Below, in pieces: positions 9,413 through 18,053 of a stretch of 35,888 nt of DNA. The stretch's first letter is position 1; the number at the start of each line of letters is the position of its first letter. The notes under the pieces are model-generated. The model did no database searches. It was not told the DNA's origin and saw only the letters and a list, made by a program, of their open reading frames with translations. The position numbers and the translations under genes are program-made. Source of the DNA: Deltaproteobacteria bacterium (lineage in GTDB: Bacteria > Myxococcota > Polyangia > Haliangiales > Haliangiaceae); assembly GCA_018262455.1 (NCBI GenBank), contig JAGSPR010000049.1, forward strand, positions 1 through 35,888. The letters are read 5' to 3'.

Positions 9413-11683
9413 TCAGCGAGCCGCCGCATTTCGAGCAGCCGGCGCCGGCTGCGTCGCGTCGGACAGCGAGAGCTCCGCGAGCATGTCCTGAAACTGGACG
9501 CGCGACAGCATGATCTTCTCTTCCTGGTCGACGAGCGCGATCGTCGTCTTCTGAACGCGATCGGAGATGTCCTTCATCTTGATCTTCAGGTGGCCCATCA
9601 GGTCGTTGCCGGTCTTCACCGCCTGGAGCGTGAGGATCTGCGCGTGCAGCTCGTCCATGCGCTCGCGATAGTCCGCCAGCCGTCGGCGCAGGCTGTCCTG
9701 CTCGGTCGCGAGATCGGTCAGCGTCCTGTGGACCGCGAGCAGCTTCTTCAGCTGGTCCTTGAGCTCCGCACCACCTTCGGGTGCCTCGACGAACACCTTC
9801 ATCATCCCGAGCGTGACGTCGGCGTTGAGATCGAGCGTGCGCTCCATCGGCGTGGCTTCCGAGATCACGACCTCCTTGACCTCGTTCGGCTTGAGCTGGA
9901 TCTCGAACAGGTGGGCGTCACCGACCCGCTCGAACGCATGAGGTGCGTCGAGCAGGGTCCAGCCCTTGTTCACGGTGTGGCGGATGAACACCTTGGCGGG
10001 CTCGCGCAACCGGTTGGTGATCGTCAGCTGCTTCTTGCGGATGTGCTGGACCTGCGCGGTCAGGATGCCGCGCTGCAGGGTCACGAGTCGCGTGATCTTG
10101 TTCTCGTCGCCCTCGTTACGCTCGATCACGATCTGACGATCGAGCGCGTACGGCACCACGGCCGACGCCTTGGGCGGGATCGGCTCGGTGAGCCCCTCCC
10201 CGATGAACCGCGTGTTGCCGTAGACGGTGACCGGGCCGGTCTCGAGCGTCGAGCTGGTCGGGTTCGTGAACCGGACGGCCCGGAACGCGAAGTGATCGTT
10301 GCCGCGCGCGCTCTCCGCGTCGTAGAGGTACACGACGTCGCCATCGGTCTCCTGGCGCACCATCGAGACCATCGCGGATGCGCCACGCTCGACGGTCATC
10401 GGCGTCGGGTTCGCGAAGTGGCTCTCGCCCACGGGCGCGGCTGTCGAGTCCGCGTTCTTCTGGGCCTCCGCCTTGCCCGCTTGCTCTTCGGCCGTCTGGG
10501 CCTGGGCGACCAGACGCACCCGCTCGGGTTGATTCGGCTCGACCTTGGTGACGACCTTGATGCGTGCCGGCGCGACGCCCTGATCGATCAGCTGGTTGCG
10601 CACGATGTTCGCGCGATCGTTGGCGCGCCGGGCGCCATCGCCGCCGCGGTTCGAGTCCGCATATCCCTCGATCACGATCGAGCGGTTCGAGCTGATGAGC
10701 TGCTTCGCGAGGTTCTTCATCTTCGCGTCGCCGCCCGCGACCTGGGCGTCGGGCGAGGGCGAGATCGACGACGAGTCCGGCCCCGATCCGGCAGATCCCG
10801 GCGAAGCCTCCATCTCCTTCGCCGGCCTCCTCGAAGGGCCCGCGGCGACCACCTTGCGCTTGCTGTCATGCCGGCGGCCGGAAGACTTCGCGAGGGCGCG
10901 AGGCCCATCCTCGTCGCCATCGAACGAGTCGGCCTTGCTCGGCCGCGGGGAGCTCGTCGGCACGGGCATGGGCGGCCTGGCATCCGGGTGGCCCTCGGGG
11001 CGGCGGATCTCGCGATCGTCGAGCTCGGCCACGACGGCCTCGTCATTCGCGGCCTCTCGACCACCGCCGTACGGGGACACCCCGGTCGGCGGAGCGATCG
11101 CGAACCGCTCCTCGGACTGGAGGGTCTCGCGCTGGACCTGGCGGACACTCCACAGGTCATAGCGGAACGACAGCGCCGAGCTCGAGCCGACACCGACGAG
11201 CACGCCCTTCCAGTCCTCGCCCGAGGTGTTGTCGACGATCGCCCAGCCTTCGAGCATCACCTTGCCGTTGGTGCCGACCACGACGCGATAGCTCGGCTTC
11301 CACGCCGGGGACTCGGTGACGTACGTCAGCACGACGTCGGCCTTCTCCTTGCTCGGGAGCTGGAGCTTCATGACGAGGTACGCGCCGTCCTCGGCCTGTT
11401 GCCGCGGGATCGAGACCGGCAGCGGTTGCTTGGAGATCGCGTCGACCACCGTGAGCGACTTCAAGAAGTCGTCGACGCGGTCGCGCGGCACACTCACGGT
11501 GAGCGAGCCGCCGGTGACCGTGGCTCGTCGCTCGTAGTAGGCGACCCCGTTGCGGTAGATGACCACACGCCCGAGGGCGACATCGCCCACCTTGACGAAT
11601 GACGCATGCTTCGGGCCGCAGCCCGCCATCGGCGCCACGGCGACCAGCAGACCGAGCAAGATTCCGGAGAGACGCTTCTTCAT
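9413..11683 (-). CDS. DUF4139 lipoprotein with inserted OmpA-like domain
   Basis: A 756-residue exported protein. A signal peptide ends at PMAGC (Cys22), a probable lipobox. The N-terminal part (about 25-185) and the part after 425 form the two halves of a DUF4139-type protein (VVIYRNGVAYYERR, SPAWKPSYRVVV, later FRAVRFTNPTSSTLETGPVTVY). A low-complexity linker (about 195-310) leads to an OmpA-like peptidoglycan-binding segment at about 315-395 (IVIEGYADSN, ANDRANIVRNQL, GVAPARIKV). The C-terminal 100 residues are helical and probably coiled coil. The start is ATG 11683, preceded by AAGGGG at 4 nt, so this gene is leadered, unlike many neighbours. An envelope role anchored to peptidoglycan is inferred; the biochemical function of DUF4139 is unknown. 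Confidence 0.88.
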   Translation of the reverse strand: MKKRLSGILLGLLVAVAPMAGCGPKHASFVKVGDVALGRVVIYRNGVAYYERRATVTGGSLTVSVPRDRVDDFLKSLTVVDAISKQPLPVSIPRQQAEDGAYLVMKLQLPSKEKADVVLTYVTESPAWKPSYRVVVGTNGKVMLEGWAIVDNTSGEDWKGVLVGVGSSSALSFRYDLWSVRQVQRETLQSEERFAIAPPTGVSPYGGGREAANDEAVVAELDDREIRRPEGHPDARPPMPVPTSSPRPSKADSFDGDEDGPRALAKSSGRRHDSKRKVVAAGPSRRPAKEMEASPGSAGSGPDSSSISPSPDAQVAGGDAKMKNLAKQLISSNRSIVIEGYADSNRGGDGARRANDRANIVRNQLIDQGVAPARIKVVTKVEPNQPERVRLVAQAQTAEEQAGKAEAQKNADSTAAPVGESHFANPTPMTVERGASAMVSMVRQETDGDVVYLYDAESARGNDHFAFRAVRFTNPTSSTLETGPVTVYGNTRFIGEGLTEPIPPKASAVVPYALDRQIVIERNEGDENKITRLVTLQRGILTAQVQHIRKKQLTITNRLREPAKVFIRHTVNKGWTLLDAPHAFERVGDAHLFEIQLKPNEVKEVVISEATPMERTLDLNADVTLGMMKVFVEAPEGGAELKDQLKKLLAVHRTLTDLATEQDSLRRRLADYRERMDELHAQILTLQAVKTGNDLMGHLKIKMKDISDRVQKTTIALVDQEEKIMLSRVQFQDMLAELSLSDATQPAPAARNAAAR

Positions 11684-11727
11684 GACACCCCTTGGCACCA
11701 GCAGAACGCATGGGGAGTGCCCCCGAT

Positions 11728-12651
11728 CTAACGCGAGCTCGGCTTTTTGCCGGACCTTCGCGCCTCGAGCTCGTCGAGGGTCCGGGGCCAGTCCTCCTTG
11801 AGGAGGCGGGACAGCGAGCGATCCGCCAGCAGGCGCCCTTCGGTCTGGCAGGTCGGGCAGTAGTTCGCCTCGTTGTCGGCGTAGACGATCCGCTGGACCG
11901 GGGTGCCGCACGCCGGGCAAGGCTTGCCGAACTTACCGTGCACGGCCATCTCGGGCCGGAACGCGGTGACCTTGTCGGGGAACCCCACACCCACCTCGTC
12001 GCGGAGGCGCTGCGTCCACACGGTCAGCTGCGTGATGCACGCGCGGTGCAACGACGCGACCTCGTCGTCAGTCAGGGCCGAGGTCATCCGGAACGGCGAC
12101 AGCTTCGCCGCGTGCAAGATCTCGTCGGAGTACGCGTTCCCGATCCCATCGAATAACGTCGGATCCGTGAGCGAGCGCTTCACCGTATGGCGTTCGGACC
12201 GCAGACGCTCGGCGAACTGGGCGAGTGTCGCCGCGAAGACATCGAGACCGCCGCGATCGAACTCGGCGAGGGCCGCGCGCCCTGCCACGAGGTGGAGCGA
12301 CGCCCGCTTCTTCGGCGACGCCTCTGTGAACACGAGCGTGCCCGTAGGAAACTCGAACGCGGCGAGCTCGATCTTGGTTCGGCCGGCGACCTTCTCGCCG
12401 CGCGGCTTCCAGCGCAGCCGGCCAGCGATCATCAGGTGGATGACGATGAACCGCTCACCCTCGACGCCGATCACGATCCGCTTGCCGAGCCGATCGACCG
12501 ACTCGACCTTCGCGCCGTACAGCTCTCGCGGGGAAGGCGACACCGTACGCAGCACGAACACGCTGGTGATCCGGATGTTCTCGATCGGCAGGCCCAGGGT
12601 CTGCGCCCGCAACCGCTCGACGTAGACCGTGACATCCGGCAACTCCGGCAT
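11728..12651 (-). CDS. Fpg/Nei-family DNA glycosylase
   Basis: Base-excision repair enzyme predicted to remove oxidised bases and nick abasic sites. Of 307 residues, the start MPELPDV gives the catalytic Pro2 and Glu3 after Met removal, and Lys57 (GKR) matches the conserved lysine. The H2TH region contains [12 protein letters not shown] near 168-180. A C-terminal zinc finger uses Cys245, Cys248, Cys265 and Cys268. The arginine found five residues before the third zinc cysteine in Fpg (QRATFYC in E. coli) is Asn here, and about 40 residues extend past the finger. It starts 9 nt after the Ku stop on the same strand, so it is probably co-transcribed with Ku. Fpg versus Nei specificity cannot be decided. 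Confidence 0.92.
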   Translation of the reverse strand: MPELPDVTVYVERLRAQTLGLPIENIRITSVFVLRTVSPSPRELYGAKVESVDRLGKRIVIGVEGERFIVIHLMIAGRLRWKPRGEKVAGRTKIELAAFEFPTGTLVFTEASPKKRASLHLVAGRAALAEFDRGGLDVFAATLAQFAERLRSERHTVKRSLTDPTLFDGIGNAYSDEILHAAKLSPFRMTSALTDDEVASLHRACITQLTVWTQRLRDEVGVGFPDKVTAFRPEMAVHGKFGKPCPACGTPVQRIVYADNEANYCPTCQTEGRLLADRSLSRLLKEDWPRTLDELEARRSGKKPSSR

Positions 12652-12660
12652 GACGAGCCG

Positions 12661-13482
12661 CTACTTCTTCTTCGAGGCGGCCTTCTTTCTCGGTGCGGCC
12701 GCGGAGGTAGCCTCCGCCCCGACGGCCGGCTTGCGATCCTCGGTGGACGTCATCCCGAGGCTGGCCTTCAGGGCTTCCATCAGATCGATGACCTTGCCGG
12801 CAGGAAGCTCGGGCGCCATCGTGATCTCCTGTCCCGCCACCTTCTGCTGGATCAGGTCCTTCATCCTGGTCTGGACCTCGTCCTTGTACTTCTCCGGGCT
12901 GAATGTCTCGTGGGCGACCTGCTGGATGATCTGCTTCGCGAGCGCGATCTCGGCCGGCTTGAGCTCGGGGAGATCCGGCAGCGGGACCTCCGCCCACGGC
13001 TTGACCTCGTCGGCGTATCGCAGCTGATGCATGATCAGGCCCTCCTGAGCCGAGTACGACGCAACGCCCACGAGGTTGGTGTCGAGCATCGCGTCCCGGA
13101 TCAGCTTGTAGGCACGCTCGCCGCCCCTGTCGGGCCCGAGGTAGTAGCTCTTCTCGACGTACAGCGGATCCACGGCCGTCGCCGGTACGAATTCTTCGAT
13201 CGCGATCGCCTGGGTCGCGACGGCGTCGAGGGCCTTGAGCTCGTCGGCCGAAAACACCACATACTGTCCCTTGGCGTGCTCGTACCCCTTCACCATGTGC
13301 TCGCGATCGACCACCTCGTTGCACTTCGTGCAGACGTACTGCTGCTTGAGCCGCGCGCCATCCGCCTCGTGCAGCATGTTGAAGCTGATGTCTCCCGACG
13401 ACTCGTTGGTCGTGTAGAGCTTGGTCGGGATCGAGACGAGGCCGAACGAGATCGTGGCTGTACCAATAGACCGAGCGGGCAT
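12661..13482 (-). CDS. ku: Bacterial Ku, DNA end-binding protein
   Basis: Homodimeric ring protein that binds double-strand DNA ends and recruits LigD for non-homologous end joining. It has 273 residues. The core spans about 3-230 (SIGTATISFGLVSIPTKLY, the CTKCNEVVDREHMVKGYE segment near 51-68, SYYLGPD, GLIMHQLRYADE, FSPEKYKDEV), followed by a Lys/Ala tail ending APRKKAASKKK typical of Ku C-termini that thread on DNA. The start at ATG 13482 matches the family (MPARSIGTATI) and is backed by TACACT 6 nt upstream. It diverges from ligD with only 23 bp between start codons. Clear assignment. Confidence 0.97.
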   Translation of the reverse strand: MPARSIGTATISFGLVSIPTKLYTTNESSGDISFNMLHEADGARLKQQYVCTKCNEVVDREHMVKGYEHAKGQYVVFSADELKALDAVATQAIAIEEFVPATAVDPLYVEKSYYLGPDRGGERAYKLIRDAMLDTNLVGVASYSAQEGLIMHQLRYADEVKPWAEVPLPDLPELKPAEIALAKQIIQQVAHETFSPEKYKDEVQTRMKDLIQQKVAGQEITMAPELPAGKVIDLMEALKASLGMTSTEDRKPAVGAEATSAAAPRKKAASKKK

Positions 13483-13488
13483 GACCGA

Positions 13489-13494
13489 AGTGTA
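13489..13494 (-). promoter_or_regulatory. Leaderless-type -10 hexamer TACACT for ku
   Basis: On the minus strand TACACT lies 6 nt before ATG 13482. The ku-ligD intergenic space is 23 bp, and the plus-strand near-match TAGCGG (13493-13498, 7 nt before ligD) overlaps it, so the two divergent promoters would share the same DNA. Confidence 0.5.
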
Positions 13495-13505
13495 GCGGGT
13501 GAACG

Positions 13506-16106
13506 GTGAGTGACCCAAAAGACGACGCAGGACTCGACGACTACCGGGCGAAGCGTACCGGCGGGGCGACACCTGAACCGATGGCCAGCACGGTTTCACC
13601 GGCGATCGGCCGCGGGCCGGCGATCGGCCGCGGGCCGGCGATGTTCGTCGTCCATCAGCACGACGCGACCCGGATGCACTGGGACCTCAGACTCGAGATC
13701 GACGGCATCCTGTGCTCGTGGGCGGTCCCCAAAGAACCGTCGATGGATCCCGACGATAAGCGGCTCGCCGTGAAGGTCGAGAACCATCCCCTGGAGTACG
13801 TCCACTTCGAGGCGGTGATCCCCGACGGCAACTACGGCGCCGGCCCGATGATCGCATGGGACCGCGGGCTGTTCCGGCCGCTCGCCGACCCGGCGCAGGG
13901 CCTGCTCGACGGCGAGATCAAGTTCGAGCTCTACGGCTACAAGCTGCGCGGCGCCTTCACGCTGGTCCACACCGGCAAAGGCAAGCGGGGCCAGCAGGCC
14001 GGCCGAGGGTCCGATCACTGGCTCTTGATCAAGAAGCGCGATCAGGCGGCGGAGGCGTTCCTCATGGCCGGGCAGCCGCTCGCCAGCTCCTCCGTGCTGT
14101 CCGGACTCTCGATCGACGAGCTCGCGACGGGCGCCCCCCGCCACGCGCTCGTGCTCGCCGAGCTGACCAAGCTCGCGCCGCCGCGACGCGCGATCGCGCC
14201 GGGGTCCTTCGAGCCCATGCTGTGTCACACCGCCGAGCGGGCGTTCTCCGGCGATGACTGGGTGTTCGAGCTCAAGTACGACGGCTTCCGGATGCTGGCG
14301 TTCGGAGGCGGAGGTCAGGCGAGCCTGCGCTATCGGTCCTCGCAGGATCCGACCGCGCGCTATCCCGAGCTCACGTCGGCCGTGCGCGCGCTGCCGATCC
14401 CCGGGCTCGTGCTCGACGGTGAGGTCGTGATGCTCGACGGTGAGGGCAAGCCCGACTTCCACAAGCTGTCATCCCGCGGCCAGCTCCACCGGACGTCGGA
14501 GATCCAGCGAGCCGCGCTCGCGTCGCCGGTGACCTATGTCGTGTTCGACCTGCTCGGTGCCGGCGGCTTCGACCTGCGCGGGCTGCCGCTGCTGGCACGC
14601 AAGGCCCTGTTGCAGCAGCTGCTCCCGAAGGTCGGGCCGCTGCGCTACGCCGATCACATCCCCGGTCAAGGTGAGGCACTGCTCCGCCAGGTCGTGACGC
14701 GCGGGCTCGAAGGCGTGGTCGCGAAGCGGGCAAGCTCGCCGTATCGATCGACGCGCTCGCGCGACTGGCTGAAGATGAAGTCCGATCCCGAGGCGGACTT
14801 CGCGATCTGCGGCTACACCCCGCCGAAGCGGTCGCGCGCGGGCATCGGCGCGCTCCACCTCTGCGTGTGGGTCGATGATCGCTGGATGTGGGCCGGCAAG
14901 GTCGGCTCGGGCTTCAGCGACAACCAGCTGATCGAGATGAAGCGCGTGCTCGACGCCAGGCCGACCTGGAAGCCGACGTTCCCGCGGCCGGAGGCGAGCA
15001 AGGATGCGCGATGGATCGAGCCCGAGATGGTCGTCCAGGTCCGCTACCGCGAGTGGCCAGTCGACTCGGCCCTGCGCTTCCCGGTGTTCGAGCGGCTGCG
15101 TCCCGACAAGGCGCCGCGCGAGTGCGGCATGCCGCTGCGTCACACGGGAGAAGGCCACGCGCGCGCGGACGAGCCGGTGATCGAGCAGGACCTCGAGGTC
15201 GACGCGCCGGTCCGCGAGCTCCGGCTGACGCGACTCCACAAGGTGTTCTGGAAGGACGAGCAGATCACGAAGGGCGAGCTCATCGAGTACTACCGCGCGG
15301 TCTCGCCGGCCCTGCTGCCCTACCTCAAGGACCGTCCGACGGTGTTGCACCGCTATCCCGACGGCATCGACGGCGAGATGTTCTACCAGAAGGACATGCC
15401 GTCCTGGATCCCGCCGTGGCTTCGCACCACGACGCTGTGGAGCGAGCACAGCCAGCGAGAGATCCACTACATGCTGATCGACGATGCCGATGGCCTCGCG
15501 TTCGTCGCGAACATGGCCTCGATCCCGATCCATACGTGGGCGAGCCGCAGCGTCTCGCTGGAGAAGCCCGACTGGACGATCATCGATCTCGATCCCAAGA
15601 ACGCACCCCGCGAGCACGTCGTGCCGCTCGCGCGCGCGATCCACGCGTTGTGCGAGGCGGTGGGGCTGCCGAACTACGTCAAGACGTCGGGCCAGAGCGG
15701 CCTCCACGTGTTGATCCCGCTCGGCTGCCAGTGCACCTTCAATCAAGCGCGCACGCTCGCGTACTTGATCTCGCTGCTCATCGAGAAGCAGCACGCCGAC
15801 CTCGCCACGACGACGCGCAACCCGGCCGCGCGCGGCGGTCGCGTCTACCTCGATTGGGGCCAGAACGCCCACGGCCAGCTGCTGGTCGCGCCGTACAGCG
15901 TCAGGCCGGTGTCCGGCGCATCGGTCTCGATGCCGCTCACGTGGGACGAGGTCGTACCAGGGCTCGATCCGAAGCAGTTCCACCTGCGGAACGCGCTCGA
16001 ACGGATCGCACGCTGGACCGCCGACCCTTGTGTCAACGTCCTGACCGAGCGACCCGATCTCCAGGCCGCGCTGGGCAAGCTCGAGCAGTTCGTCAAGGAT
16101 GGCTAG
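13506..16106 (+). CDS. ligD: Multidomain DNA ligase D (PE-ligase-polymerase)
   Basis: ATP-dependent end-joining enzyme that works with Ku. Domain order in 866 residues: 3'-phosphoesterase (about 46-180; His52, His58, Asp60, Arg62 and His94 match the metal and active-site residues), ATP-dependent ligase (about 235-535; nucleotidyl lysine 257 in ELKYDG, WLKMK near 421) and primase-like polymerase (about 570-860; DLDP with Asp694/Asp696, HRYPDG, FYQKD). The order PE-ligase-polymerase is that of Pseudomonas LigD and differs from the mycobacterial polymerase-first order. All catalytic motifs are intact. The GTG start diverges from ku. An N-terminal low-complexity segment carries an 18-bp tandem repeat. 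Confidence 0.97.
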   Translation: MSDPKDDAGLDDYRAKRTGGATPEPMASTVSPAIGRGPAIGRGPAMFVVHQHDATRMHWDLRLEIDGILCSWAVPKEPSMDPDDKRLAVKVENHPLEYVHFEAVIPDGNYGAGPMIAWDRGLFRPLADPAQGLLDGEIKFELYGYKLRGAFTLVHTGKGKRGQQAGRGSDHWLLIKKRDQAAEAFLMAGQPLASSSVLSGLSIDELATGAPRHALVLAELTKLAPPRRAIAPGSFEPMLCHTAERAFSGDDWVFELKYDGFRMLAFGGGGQASLRYRSSQDPTARYPELTSAVRALPIPGLVLDGEVVMLDGEGKPDFHKLSSRGQLHRTSEIQRAALASPVTYVVFDLLGAGGFDLRGLPLLARKALLQQLLPKVGPLRYADHIPGQGEALLRQVVTRGLEGVVAKRASSPYRSTRSRDWLKMKSDPEADFAICGYTPPKRSRAGIGALHLCVWVDDRWMWAGKVGSGFSDNQLIEMKRVLDARPTWKPTFPRPEASKDARWIEPEMVVQVRYREWPVDSALRFPVFERLRPDKAPRECGMPLRHTGEGHARADEPVIEQDLEVDAPVRELRLTRLHKVFWKDEQITKGELIEYYRAVSPALLPYLKDRPTVLHRYPDGIDGEMFYQKDMPSWIPPWLRTTTLWSEHSQREIHYMLIDDADGLAFVANMASIPIHTWASRSVSLEKPDWTIIDLDPKNAPREHVVPLARAIHALCEAVGLPNYVKTSGQSGLHVLIPLGCQCTFNQARTLAYLISLLIEKQHADLATTTRNPAARGGRVYLDWGQNAHGQLLVAPYSVRPVSGASVSMPLTWDEVVPGLDPKQFHLRNALERIARWTADPCVNVLTERPDLQAALGKLEQFVKDG
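13599..13642 (+). repeat. 18-bp tandem repeat in the LigD N-terminus
   Basis: Two exact copies of an 18-bp unit (13599-13616, 13617-13634) plus 8 nt of a third. They encode PAIGRG twice in the flexible segment just before the phosphoesterase domain. In frame, so a copy change would only alter the linker. Confidence 0.9.
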
Positions 16107-16167
16107 GTCCATCTTCGAACGCTGAACGCTGACGTGCGCCGGAGGGTCGCCCGCCCGTGGGATCTGG

Positions 16168-16173
16168 TAGCGT
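16168..16173 (+). promoter_or_regulatory. Leaderless-type -10 hexamer TAGCGT
   Basis: TAGCGT is 6 nt before GTG 16180 of the flavoprotein gene, and no Shine-Dalgarno sequence is present. The same hexamer precedes the TPR gene at 19718. Confidence 0.5.
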
Positions 16174-16179
16174 CGCCCG

Positions 16180-18048
16180 GTGCCGAAGCCCCTTCGTATC
16201 GCCTGCATCGGTGGCGGACCTGCCGGGCTCTACCTCGGCATCCTCGTCAAGCGGGTCGCTCCCGAACACGATGTGGTCATCTACGAGCGCAACCGGCCCG
16301 CCGAGACGTTCGGGTTCGGGGTCGTGTTCTCGGACGCGACGCTCGGCCACCTCGCAGCCGCCGACCCCGAGACCCATCGCCAGATCACCGACCGGTTCGC
16401 GCGCTGGGATGACATCGAGATTCACGTCGGCGGCGAGGTCCTGCGCTCGACCGGGCACGGGTTCTGCGGCATCGAGCGCAAGGCGTTGCTCGAGATCCTG
16501 CAGACCCGCGCGCGCGAGCTCGGTGTCCGCGTCGAGTACGAGCACGAGATCAAGTCGCTGTCCGAGGTCCAGGGAGACGTCATCGTCGCCTGCGACGGCG
16601 TCGCGAGCTGGGTCCGCGATGCGCTCGCGAGCGAGCTGTCGCCGGACGTCGACGTCCGCCCGAACAAGTTCGTGTGGCTCGGATGCACGGTGCCGTTTCA
16701 GGCATTCACCTTCCTCATCAAGCCGACGCCACACGGCCTGTTCCGGGTCCACGCGTATCGCTACAACGCCCAGAGCTCGACGTTCATCGTCGAGTGTCGC
16801 GAGGAGACCTGGCGCTCGGCGGGGCTCGACACCGCCGACGAGGACCGCACCGTCGCGATCCTCGCTGACATCTTCGCGGCCGAGCTCGGCGGCTACCAGC
16901 TCGTCAAGAATCGATCGATCTGGCGCAACTTCCCGACGGTGCGGTGCGGCAAGTGGCACACGGGGAACGTCGTGCTCGTCGGAGATGCGGCGCACACGGC
17001 GCACTTCTCGATCGGCTCGGGGACCAAGCTCGCGATGGAGGACGTCATCGTGCTGCGCGACGAGCTGCTCGCGCGCCCCACCGACATCCCCGCGGCGCTC
17101 GCGTCCTACGAGACGAGGCGCCGGCCCGAGGTCGAGGCGCTCCAGGCCGCGGCCCAGGCGAGCCTCGAGTGGTTCGAGGGAACCGAGCGCTACATGGCGA
17201 TGGCGCCGGTCCAGCTGACGTACAGCCTGATGACCCGGAGCCTCCGGGTCTCGCACGCATCGGTCGCCAAGCGCGATCCGCACCTCGCCCGCGGCGTCGA
17301 GCACCTGCTCGCCGCGAGTGTCGGCATCACGGGCGATCACCCACCCCCGCCGACCGACCTGCCGTTCCGGATCGGTGACCGCCGGGCCGCGTCGCGCATC
17401 GTGGTCGCCCCGACGCTGGCCACCTCCCCCGATGACGACCAGCTGGTCGCGCTCGGTGGGGCGGTCGCGCAGGGAGCGAGCGTCGTGGTGACCGCGCCAC
17501 TGCTCTCGACCGCGCTCGACACCGATGATGCCGCGGTCGCGTGGGGCAAGATCGTCGACTACGTCCACGGCAAGGGCGCGCTGATCGCCGCCCGCATCGT
17601 GCTGCCGACCGACGCCACGCTCGAGCGAACGGCTTTCGCGGGCTTCGATCTGCTCGTGCTCGATCCGGGCTCGGAGCCCGAGGGAGTCGAGCGGCTGGCC
17701 GCGGCGCTCGCGGCCGCGCGCGCCGGGGCTGCCCCGCGCTGGCGAAGGTCGGGGTGGCTTGGTGCGGTCGTCCACGATCGCCCGCTCGCGCGCGCCGCCG
17801 TCGTCGGACACGCTGCCCAGCTGGTGCGCGCAGGCGCGAATCTGTTGTGGATCATCTCGACCGGCGATGGCAATGCACGCCTCGCCGCCGCGCCGCTCGC
17901 CGACCGCCTGCGCAACGAGCTCCGCGTCGCGACGTGCATCGATGCCGGTCGCGGCACGCTGCTGCCCGATCTCGAAGCCGCGATCGCCGCGGGGCGCGCG
18001 GATCTGGTCGCGGTCGAGGGCATGCCCTCGGGCGCGCGACGCGCCTGA
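16180..18048 (+). CDS. Salicylyl-CoA 5-hydroxylase-like flavoprotein with degenerate OYE-like tail
   Basis: A 622-residue protein. Residues 1-380 form a PHBH-type FAD monooxygenase: dinucleotide fold IGGGPAGLY (10-18), CDGVASWVR (138-146) and GDAAHTAHFSIGSGTKLAMED (268-288), a form typical of salicylyl-CoA/2-aminobenzoyl-CoA hydroxylases. In those enzymes an NADH:flavin oxidoreductase (Old Yellow Enzyme) domain follows. Here about 393-618 retain its outline (LPFRIGDRRAASRIVVAP, WGKIVDYVHGKGALIA, LADRLRNELRVAT, AIAAGRADLVAVE) but are about 230 residues instead of the usual 350 or more, without the flavin-site glutamine/histidine motifs. The second catalytic centre is therefore probably lost. 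It lies 5 nt upstream of the rRNA methyltransferase gene. No aromatic-degradation genes are nearby, so the substrate is uncertain. Confidence 0.85.
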   Translation: MPKPLRIACIGGGPAGLYLGILVKRVAPEHDVVIYERNRPAETFGFGVVFSDATLGHLAAADPETHRQITDRFARWDDIEIHVGGEVLRSTGHGFCGIERKALLEILQTRARELGVRVEYEHEIKSLSEVQGDVIVACDGVASWVRDALASELSPDVDVRPNKFVWLGCTVPFQAFTFLIKPTPHGLFRVHAYRYNAQSSTFIVECREETWRSAGLDTADEDRTVAILADIFAAELGGYQLVKNRSIWRNFPTVRCGKWHTGNVVLVGDAAHTAHFSIGSGTKLAMEDVIVLRDELLARPTDIPAALASYETRRRPEVEALQAAAQASLEWFEGTERYMAMAPVQLTYSLMTRSLRVSHASVAKRDPHLARGVEHLLAASVGITGDHPPPPTDLPFRIGDRRAASRIVVAPTLATSPDDDQLVALGGAVAQGASVVVTAPLLSTALDTDDAAVAWGKIVDYVHGKGALIAARIVLPTDATLERTAFAGFDLLVLDPGSEPEGVERLAAALAAARAGAAPRWRRSGWLGAVVHDRPLARAAVVGHAAQLVRAGANLLWIISTGDGNARLAAAPLADRLRNELRVATCIDAGRGTLLPDLEAAIAAGRADLVAVEGMPSGARRA

Positions 18049-18053
18049 ATCAG

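Noticed and set aside
9590..11602. 670-codon plus-strand open frame opposite the DUF4139 gene
   Set aside because: Low-complexity Arg/Leu/Asp translation with no recognisable domain. The minus-strand product has a signal peptide and OmpA-like and DUF4139 motifs.
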